Shown: one piece after another, positions 1-4,990 of the stretch
Layout of the letters: each line of letters opens with the position of its first letter
Numbering within the stretch: the stretch's first letter is position 1
Origin: Planctomycetaceae bacterium
Lineage (GTDB): Bacteria; Planctomycetota; Planctomycetia; Pirellulales; Pirellulaceae
Direction of reading: 5' to 3'
Assembly: GCA_002702965.1 (NCBI GenBank)
Contig: PADE01000046.1
Span: 50,988-57,651 of the forward strand
DNA: 6,664 nt
Notes under the pieces: model-generated
Database searches by the model: none
What the model was told of the DNA's origin: nothing
The model's input: only the letters and a program-made list of their open reading frames with translations
Translations under genes and position numbers: made by a program

Positions 1-1166
1 CTGAGCGGCCGTTCCAGCCACTTCGATACAAAGGCGGTGTCGGACATGACCCGCGTACTGCGAAAGATTCCCGCCCACGAGTAGTAGTCGGCGGTCGGAA
101 TGGGATCAAATTTGTGGTCGTGACAGCGCGCGCAGGCAACGGTCAGACCGAGGAAAGCGCGGCTGGTGACGTCGATCTGCTCGTCGGCGATGTCGAGCAA
201 CAGCTGTTTTTTGTCCTGTTCGGCCAACGCTTTGGGGCCCAGCAAAAGAAAACCCGTCGCGATGATGCGTTGGTGATCGCGCCCCGGGTTGTCGTCTGGG
301 GCCAGCAGATCCCCCGCCAGTTGTTCGAGAATGAAGCGGTTGTAGGGTCGGTCGTCATTGAGTGCTTGGACCACGTAATCGCGGTAGCGGTATGCGTAAC
401 GCATGATGTAGTTGCCATCGTTGGCCGTGGTATCGGCGTAGCGCACCACGTCGAGCCAATGACGACCCCACCGCTCGCCGTAATGTGGCGAGGCGAGCAG
501 TCGGTCGATGAGCTCCTCGCAAGCGGTTGGGGACCGGTCGCCGACGAACGCGGCGACCTCGCTGGCAGGAGGAGGCAGACCGAGCAAGTCAAAATAGATC
601 CGGCGGATGAGCTGCCGCCGGTTGGCCGGCAAAGTCGTCGCCAGGCCTTCCGCGGTGAGCCTTCGGAGGATGAAAGGGTCGACGGGCGTCCGTGGCTGCG
701 TACCCGACTGGACGACTGGCAGGCGGGGAAAGCGGACCGGCTGAAACGCCCAGTATTGCCTCTCTTCGTCCGTAAATATGGCGTCCACCGATTCACGATT
801 CGGTGGTCCCTGCTGCGCAGCGTAATCCGGCCAGGTCGCACCGCTTTTGATCCACTGTGTGAGCGTTTCGATTTCGGCCTGGCTCAGCGGCCGGTCGGGT
901 GGCATCTTCAGGTCACCCCGGCGCTGTACCGCTAGGATGAGCCGACTTCGGTTGGGTTGGCCGGGAACCACGACCGGACCCGATTTGCCGCCCCGCTCGA
1001 TCGCCGCCGGCGAGTCGAGCCGCAAACCTCCGCGCTGTTTCTGTGCGCCGTGACAGCCGGCGCAGTTCGCGCTCAGGAGCGGGCGGACCCGTTGTTCGAA
1101 CAGGTCGCGCTGTTGGGGCGCCACTAGCGGACCGCACAGACAGACGACCAGGACAGCCTGAAACAC
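1..1166 (-). CDS. Planctomycete cytochrome C / DUF1549 protein (PSCyt1-PSCyt2), 3' end beyond window
   Basis: Secreted or periplasmic heme-binding protein of the planctomycete PSCyt1-PSCyt2-PSD1 type; function in the cell unknown. Reading the minus strand from a GTG at 1166 gives 388 open codons to the window edge. Seen: a hydrophobic N-terminus (residues 2-17) without the usual early basic residue; a CAGCH heme c motif at residues 35-39; the PSCyt1 ending around MPPDRP (88-93); the linker word WAFQPV (139-144); the PSCyt2/DUF1549 block with YGERWGRHWLDVVRYAD (229-245); and a second heme motif CARCH (345-349) followed by DHKFDPIPTADYY. Family knowledge predicts a PSD1/DUF1553 domain just past the edge. 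GTG is chosen because AAAGGAG lies 5 bases upstream and no in-frame ATG occurs before residue 88. It is transcribed away from the esterase-sulfatase pair. The family call is very secure; the role is not. Confidence 0.93.
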   Translation of the reverse strand, partial: MFQAVLVVCLCGPLVAPQQRDLFEQRVRPLLSANCAGCHGAQKQRGGLRLDSPAAIERGGKSGPVVVPGQPNRSRLILAVQRRGDLKMPPDRPLSQAEIETLTQWIKSGATWPDYAAQQGPPNRESVDAIFTDEERQYWAFQPVRFPRLPVVQSGTQPRTPVDPFILRRLTAEGLATTLPANRRQLIRRIYFDLLGLPPPASEVAAFVGDRSPTACEELIDRLLASPHYGERWGRHWLDVVRYADTTANDGNYIMRYAYRYRDYVVQALNDDRPYNRFILEQLAGDLLAPDDNPGRDHQRIIATGFLLLGPKALAEQDKKQLLLDIADEQIDVTSRAFLGLTVACARCHDHKFDPIPTADYYSWAGIFRSTRVMSDTAFVSKWLERPL

Positions 1167-1171
1167 GTTTT

Positions 1172-1178
1172 CTCCTTT
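1172..1178 (-). promoter_or_regulatory. Ribosome binding site deciding the GTG start of the cytochrome gene
   Basis: On the minus strand the bases read AAAGGAG, ending 5 bases before the GTG at 1166. This is a strong Shine-Dalgarno match and the main reason for accepting a non-ATG start. Confidence 0.75.
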
Positions 1179-1194
1179 ACGCTCAATCTCCGTT

Positions 1195-1223
1195 ATTATT
1201 GGTGAAAGTCGCTTGGCGGCCAA
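1195..1223 (-). promoter_or_regulatory. Candidate sigma70-like promoter for the cytochrome gene
   Basis: On the minus strand, TTGGCC (1223-1218, 4 of 6 to the -35 consensus) is followed by a 17-base spacer and AATAAT (1200-1195, 5 of 6 to the -10 consensus). Transcription would start near 1188, leaving a leader of about 22 bases that contains the Shine-Dalgarno. The -35 lies inside the 11-base palindrome TTGGCGGCCAA (1213-1223), so a regulator bound there could block it. The AT-rich -10 stands out in GC-rich DNA. Prediction by eye only. Confidence 0.45.
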
Positions 1224-1280
1224 TCGCCGGGAGCGATGCCGTCGGTATCTGTGGATGCTCGAGGAACCGCCCGATTGGCA

Positions 1281-1305
1281 GGGGCAGACGCGATCCAGGT
1301 GCCCC
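1281..1305. repeat. Inverted repeat GGGGCA / TGCCCC between the divergent promoters
   Basis: GGGGCA at 1281-1286 and TGCCCC at 1300-1305 are perfect 6-base arms separated by 13 bases. The repeat lies midway between the two proposed promoters and could be an operator, but short GC-rich arms arise easily by chance. There is no supporting second copy. Confidence 0.2.
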
Positions 1306-1335
1306 ATTTCCCCACCGAGTTGTCGGGGTCCACGG

Positions 1336-1364
1336 TTGGCGGACCACCGGTTCCTGTTTTTAAT
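1336..1364 (+). promoter_or_regulatory. Candidate sigma70-like promoter for the esterase-sulfatase operon
   Basis: TTGGCG (1336-1341, 4 of 6 to the -35 consensus), a 17-base spacer and TTTAAT (1359-1364, 5 of 6 to the -10 consensus). Transcription would start near 1371, giving a leader of about 45 bases before the ATG at 1417. The run of five T just before AA is unusual in this GC-rich DNA. Found by eye; planctomycete promoters are poorly characterised. Confidence 0.45.
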
Positions 1365-1416
1365 GGGGGTAGTTTGTGACCGCTGAGTTGGCCGGGGATC
1401 ATTCCGGGAGTGCCTC

Positions 1417-2421
1417 ATGATGTTCCGTTTTCGCTGTTTGCTAGTGGTCGTTTGTCTGATTGGGTTGTCGCCTGGATCGGCGCTCGGGCAGCGACCGCTC
1501 AAGGTCTTCATCCTGGCCGGGCAATCCAACATGCAGGGACACGGCATCGTTCCCGCTGATCCCAAGCGGAATCGGGGTCAGGGGAGTCTCGAGTACCTGG
1601 TCCGAGAGGGACCCACAGTGAAGCGTTTCCAGCATCTGGTCGATGGGGACCACCGCTGGATTGCTCGCCGCGACGTCTGGATCTGGTTCATCGATCGCCA
1701 GGGCAACCTCACGCCCGACTATGGCGCTCGGCCCGGGCGGATCGGACCCGAGTTGCAGTTCGGTCACGTCGTCGGTGATTATTTCGAGGAGCAGGTACTG
1801 CTGATCAAGACGGCCTGGGGCGGAAAATCTCTGGCCGTCGACTTTCGCCCGCCCAGCGCGGGCGCGATTACCTACCCGGTCGGCGAAAAACTGGCGGCTC
1901 GGATTCGGCGCGACCCGCAGACTCTGGGGCGTTACTACCGACAGATGTTGACGCATGTGCGGAACGTCTTACAGACACTCAAGAAGCACTTTCCGGAGTA
2001 CGATGGGCGTGGTTATCAAATCGCCGGCATGGGTTGGCACCAGGGATGGAACGATCGCGTGAACCAGGCGTTCAACGACGAATACGAGCAGAACCTGGCC
2101 CACTTCATTCGCGATGTGCGCCGCGATCTGGGCATCGTGAATCTGCCTTTTGTGATCGCGGAAACGGGCATGCATGGTCCCGGGGAAAAGCACCCTCGCG
2201 CGCTCTCGTTGATGCGCGCCCAGGCTGCGGTTGCCCGGTACGAAGAGTTTCGGGAAAACGTGGCCTTCGTTGCGACCCAGAAGTTTCACCGTCCGCCAGA
2301 AGTCTCTCCCTCCGGTCAAGGCTACCACTGGAATCAAAACGCCGAGACCTACCTCTTGATTGGCGAGGGGATGGGTAAGGCGATGATCGAACTACTCAGC
2401 CGCAAGGCGGCTGGCAACTAG
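1417..2421 (+). CDS. Secreted SASA-domain carbohydrate acetylesterase (sialate O-acetylesterase-like)
   Basis: Predicted secreted serine esterase of the SGNH-like SASA/CE6 group, which removes O-acetyl groups from sugars; the true substrate cannot be read from sequence. Seen in 334 residues: a signal peptide (about 1-24; basic R4 and R6, hydrophobic 8-17, likely cut after SALG); the nucleophile block AGQSNMQG with Ser37; GPELQFG (110-116); TAWGGKS (132-138), matching the conserved GG-T/K-S block; GMGWHQGWND (204-213), matching the W-Q-G block; and GYHWN (302-306), with His304 the likely catalytic base. The residue three before His304 is Gln301 rather than the Asp often found in this group. 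GGGAG at 1406-1410 sits 6 bases before ATG 1417; a second ATG at 1420 is equally usable. The sulfatase follows 50 bases later on the same strand, which suggests one transcript for removing different decorations from the same glycan. Confidence 0.88.
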   Translation: MMFRFRCLLVVVCLIGLSPGSALGQRPLKVFILAGQSNMQGHGIVPADPKRNRGQGSLEYLVREGPTVKRFQHLVDGDHRWIARRDVWIWFIDRQGNLTPDYGARPGRIGPELQFGHVVGDYFEEQVLLIKTAWGGKSLAVDFRPPSAGAITYPVGEKLAARIRRDPQTLGRYYRQMLTHVRNVLQTLKKHFPEYDGRGYQIAGMGWHQGWNDRVNQAFNDEYEQNLAHFIRDVRRDLGIVNLPFVIAETGMHGPGEKHPRALSLMRAQAAVARYEEFRENVAFVATQKFHRPPEVSPSGQGYHWNQNAETYLLIGEGMGKAMIELLSRKAAGN

Positions 2422-2431
2422 TGCACCAGAC

Positions 2432-2446
2432 CGACCGTTCCGGTCG
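2432..2446 (+). other. Small hairpin in the esterase-sulfatase spacer
   Basis: CGACCG (2432-2437), a TTC loop, then CGGTCG (2441-2446): a perfect 6-base, GC-rich stem. There is no T run after it, so it is not a typical intrinsic terminator. It lies 11 bases after the esterase stop and 15 bases before the sulfatase Shine-Dalgarno, a position suited to setting relative expression or protecting a processed mRNA end. The role is inference. Confidence 0.35.
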
Positions 2447-2460
2447 CCGCCCTATTGACG

Positions 2461-2466
2461 AAGGAG
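2461..2466 (+). promoter_or_regulatory. Ribosome binding site deciding the sulfatase start
   Basis: AAGGAG ends 5 bases before ATG 2472. This selects that ATG over the in-frame GTG at 2421, which overlaps the esterase stop and would add 17 polar residues in front of the signal peptide. Confidence 0.8.
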
Positions 2467-2471
2467 CATTC

Positions 2472-4346
2472 ATGCGGATTTTGTTGTCGGTCTTGTCGCT
2501 GATTGGTTCGGCCGTACCGCTTGCGGTGGGGGCGGACCGTCCCAACATCGTGTTTGTTATGGCGGATGAGCTGGGTTATTACGAATTGTCGTGCATGGGG
2601 AATCCGCATATCCGGACTCCCCGCATCGACCGTATGGCCCGCGAGGGTATCCGTTTCACGCAGGCATTGGCGGGATCATCGGTATGCGCCCCGACCCGTT
2701 GCTGCTTGATGACCGGCAAGCACAGTGGTCACACGTCGGTCCGTTCTAATGGCGGCGGCACACCGCTGCGTGCGGACGAGTTGACGATCGCCTCGCTGCT
2801 CAAGGGAGCGGGTTACGCCACGGGCGGGTTCGGCAAGTGGGGGTGCGGAGGTCGCGGTTCCACAGGCGTTCCCGAGAAGCACGGTTTCGATCTGTTTTTG
2901 GGCTACTACGACCAGGTACACGCCCACAGTTACTACCCTCCCTATCTCGTTCGTAACAGTGCCGAGGTGCCGCTGGCGGGCAATCGCGGTGGCAGCCAAG
3001 GCGAGACCTATGCACATTACGAGATCGTCAAAGGGGCGATGGACTTTATCCGTCAGAATCAGGAGCGACCGTTCTTCTGTTACCTGCCGATCACCCCACC
3101 CCACGGCATGTTCAACATCCCCGACAGCGATCCGGCCTGGAAAACGTATCGGGACCAGCCCTGGCCTGAGCCGGCCCGGCGCTACGCTGCGATGGTCACG
3201 ATGGTCGATCGGCAGGTGGGCCAACTGCTGGACTTGTTGCGGTCCTTGAACCTGGAAAAGAAGACGATCGTCTTCTTCTGTGGTGACAACGGTGGCAATG
3301 ATTACTTTCGCGATGTCGAGCATCCCCGCGGGTTCCACGGGGCGAATGTCGATCCCACCACGGGGGTCGAATTCCGGGGAAAGAAAGGGAACCTCTACGA
3401 GGGTGGATTACGGATTCCGATGATCGCCCGCTGGCCTGACAGCGTGAAGTCCGGGGGCGTCAGCGATCTACTCTGGTATTTTCCAGACGTGTTGCCGACG
3501 CTCGCCGAACTGGCCGGTGCGGCGATTCCCGAGGACGTCGACGGTCTGTCGGTTGTCCCCACACTACTGGGGACAGCGACGGCAGAACGCCAGCAGCCGC
3601 AGCACGATTACTTGTATTGGGAGCTCTCCGGGCAGACCGCCGTCCGGGTGCAGAACTTCAAGGCGATTCAGCCCGGCAGAAAACGCGATTGGGAGTTGTA
3701 CGATCTCGGTCGTGATCCGAGCGAGCGAAACAACCTGGCGACTACGCAGCCGCAGCTGCTCACTCGGCTGAAGGCGATGGCGCAGCGGGCGCACGAGCCG
3801 GTCAAGGAAGGCGTGTTCGCCGATCGCGCGCTCCACGAGAAGGATCGCCGCGCCAAATTTGGGGGCAGACGACGCCCGGTGCGACGCAAAGTCAATACTT
3901 TGCCGAAGCAGGGCCTAATCCCTCGCCGCGGTTGGAAGGTGCTCCGCGTCAGCAGTGAATCACGCTTTAATCGGCGGCTGGCGGCCCACGCGATCGACGG
4001 CGATCCACGGACGCATTGGCACACGCAATTTCGGGCGGAACTGGCAAAGCACCCCCACGAACTGGTCATTGATCTGGGTCGCGAACGCGTCATCCGCGGT
4101 TTCCGCTATTTACCACGGCAGGATGGAGGCTGGAATGGAGCGATTGCCCGGTGCGAGTTTTCCGTCGCGGCGGCGCCCGACGGGTTCGGTGAGCCGATCG
4201 TGACGACGGTGTTCAAGAAATCGCGAGCTGCACAGGAAGCGGCGTGCGATGGGGTGCGCGGACGGTATGTGCGTTTGCGCATTTTGTCTGAAGTGAATGG
4301 TGGGCCGTGGGCCTCGATCGCCGAGCTGGGCGTGGTGGGCAAGTGA
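2472..4346 (+). CDS. Secreted formylglycine sulfatase (arylsulfatase family S1) with C-terminal F5/8 type C domain
   Basis: Hydrolyses sulfate esters, probably on a polysaccharide, outside the cytoplasm. The 624 residues show: a signal peptide (about 1-21); metal-site motif MADELG (Asp32, Glu33; many relatives have Asp-Asp); the sulfatase signature CAPTR at 72-76, whose Cys72 would be converted to formylglycine; MTGKH (81-85); GKWGCGG (121-127), where the common GKWH form has Gly for His; PPHGM (209-213); the metal motif GDNGG (271-275); KGNLYEGG (305-312); and the C-terminal sulfatase word ELYDLGRDPSERNNL (408-422). A very basic linker (about 457-473) leads to an F5/8 type C / CBM32-like domain (about 490-624) with AIDGDPRTHWHT, HELVIDLG and RGFRYLPRQDG. 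Such domains bind sugars. It is the second gene of the esterase operon. Activity needs a formylglycine-generating enzyme encoded elsewhere. Substrate unknown. Confidence 0.95.
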   Translation: MRILLSVLSLIGSAVPLAVGADRPNIVFVMADELGYYELSCMGNPHIRTPRIDRMAREGIRFTQALAGSSVCAPTRCCLMTGKHSGHTSVRSNGGGTPLRADELTIASLLKGAGYATGGFGKWGCGGRGSTGVPEKHGFDLFLGYYDQVHAHSYYPPYLVRNSAEVPLAGNRGGSQGETYAHYEIVKGAMDFIRQNQERPFFCYLPITPPHGMFNIPDSDPAWKTYRDQPWPEPARRYAAMVTMVDRQVGQLLDLLRSLNLEKKTIVFFCGDNGGNDYFRDVEHPRGFHGANVDPTTGVEFRGKKGNLYEGGLRIPMIARWPDSVKSGGVSDLLWYFPDVLPTLAELAGAAIPEDVDGLSVVPTLLGTATAERQQPQHDYLYWELSGQTAVRVQNFKAIQPGRKRDWELYDLGRDPSERNNLATTQPQLLTRLKAMAQRAHEPVKEGVFADRALHEKDRRAKFGGRRRPVRRKVNTLPKQGLIPRRGWKVLRVSSESRFNRRLAAHAIDGDPRTHWHTQFRAELAKHPHELVIDLGRERVIRGFRYLPRQDGGWNGAIARCEFSVAAAPDGFGEPIVTTVFKKSRAAQEAACDGVRGRYVRLRILSEVNGGPWASIAELGVVGK

Positions 4347-4523
4347 CCCACCGCGGCGTCTCCCAGCCGCTGTCGGGGGGGGGGAGCGCGGGCTCGATAA
4401 CGCGTGTTGGCAATGGTCGGGGAGTCGGGAAACGGAGCTGGGGCCCTGCGTCGGCTGCAAATCGCAGCGGAACGCAGAATGGAGTGTGTTCTGAGGGACT
4501 CGACCGCGTGCGTAGAGAGACGT
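4347..4523 (+). other. Non-coding stretch between sulfatase and cupin
   Basis: These 177 bases hold no gene I can support. The frame of the cupin is open back to a stop at 4398-4400, so a longer cupin starting at GTG 4404, ATG 4413 or ATG 4479 is possible, but the added residues do not look like a conserved domain or signal peptide. A 5-base stem (GCGGC 4353-4357, GCCGC 4366-4370) lacks a T run. No convincing promoter was seen. Confidence 0.4.
4375..4384 (+). repeat. Run of ten G
   Basis: A G10 homopolymer begins 29 bases after the sulfatase stop codon. Tracts of this length are prone to slippage in replication and in sequencing. It lies 140 bases before the proposed cupin ATG and outside any supported coding frame, so a length change would alter leader or spacing rather than a protein. 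Confidence 0.9.
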
Positions 4524-4799
4524 ATGGTGAACCGCGATCAGATCGCCACCGAATGGTCGGCCAGGGGTTTTAGCTGCGACGTTTGGGCTGATCCCGTGGG
4601 CCAACGGTGGGAGGATTTTACGCACGCTACCGACGAACTGGTGCTGGTTTTGGAGGGGGTCATGGAGTTTGAAGTCGAGGGTTGCGCGCGTCGTCCACCC
4701 GCGGGTGAAGAACTGCTGATTCCCGCCGGGGCTGTCCACTCAGCTCGCAACGTCGGGGCCACCACCGCTCGCTGGCTGTACGGTTATCGGTGCGACTGA
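4524..4799 (+). CDS. Small single-domain cupin protein
   Basis: A 91-residue mini-cupin, a single beta-barrel domain that typically binds a metal or small ligand; no enzyme activity can be assigned. Motif 2 matches the classic pattern G(X)5PXG(X)2H(X)3N exactly at 61-76 (His72, Asn76). Motif 1 is HATDELVLVLEG (34-45), with His34 and Glu38 kept but Thr36 where the second His would be expected. The end WLYGYRCD and the start MVNRDQIATEWSARGF resemble small cupins known from several bacterial groups. There is no signal peptide, so it is probably cytoplasmic, unlike its neighbours. ATG 4524 is chosen because the family-like sequence begins there; the ribosome site (GAGAG just upstream) is weak, and GTG 4527 or upstream starts to 4404 remain possible. 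It may be read through from the sulfatase or have its own promoter. Confidence 0.83.
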   Translation: MVNRDQIATEWSARGFSCDVWADPVGQRWEDFTHATDELVLVLEGVMEFEVEGCARRPPAGEELLIPAGAVHSARNVGATTARWLYGYRCD

Positions 4800-4990
4800 G
4801 TCACGGGAGCCTCTGTCGCAGTGAAGACATGGGATCGAGACGAATCGACGAACCTGGTTGCCAGGGAGCCGCGGGTGGGATTTCACAACGGTCACCATGC
4901 GATCGCAGGTGAGGATACCCGATGATGCCGATGGCATGGTGCGGGTCCACAGGGACCTGGCTTCGCAGATACGGCGTGGGAGAGAATGCA
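4800..4990 (+). other. Non-coding stretch before the glycosidase-like gene
   Basis: These 191 bases hold no supported gene and no clear promoter or terminator. They include the 10-base palindrome TGCGATCGCA (4898-4907) and a short stem ATGCC-GAT-GGCAT (4925-4937). Near the end, GGGAG at 4978-4982 acts as the probable ribosome binding site, 8 bases before ATG 4991. Confidence 0.4.

Larger units (their letters stand above)
1213..1395 (+). repeat. Four spaced copies of TTGGCNG in the divergent promoter region
   Basis: TTGGCNG begins at 1213, 1275, 1336 and 1388, with start-to-start distances of 62, 61 and 52 bases, close to six, six and five DNA helix turns. A reverse-complement copy (CGGCCAA, 1217-1223) overlaps the first to form a palindrome. 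The copies at 1213 and 1336 coincide with the proposed -35 boxes of the two opposite promoters. The word also occurs in coding DNA (for example near 622, 957 and 2667), so part of this may be chance. An operator role is inference. Confidence 0.3.

Noticed and set aside
143..841. 232-codon minus-strand frame
   Set aside because: It is on the same strand as the cytochrome gene but in a different frame; its Ser/Arg-rich sequence has no family features.
114..935. 273-codon open frame on the plus strand
   Set aside because: It is antisense to the cytochrome/DUF1549 gene, whose minus-strand frame gives two CxxCH motifs and clear family blocks over the same bases.
2421..2471. In-frame GTG start for the sulfatase at 2421
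   Set aside because: It would put 17 polar residues before the signal peptide, overlaps the esterase stop, and ignores the AAGGAG placed correctly for ATG 2472.
4353..4370. Possible terminator after the sulfatase
   Set aside because: The stem has only 5 base pairs with an 8-base loop and no T run follows, so it does not qualify as an intrinsic terminator.
4898..4907. Palindrome TGCGATCGCA upstream of the glycosidase-like gene
   Set aside because: It is a single copy, and CGATCG-type words are frequent in this GC-rich DNA; there is no second site or promoter to support an operator.
4925..4937. Stem ATGCC-GAT-GGCAT
   Set aside because: Five base pairs with a 3-base loop is within chance expectation and it has no partner feature.
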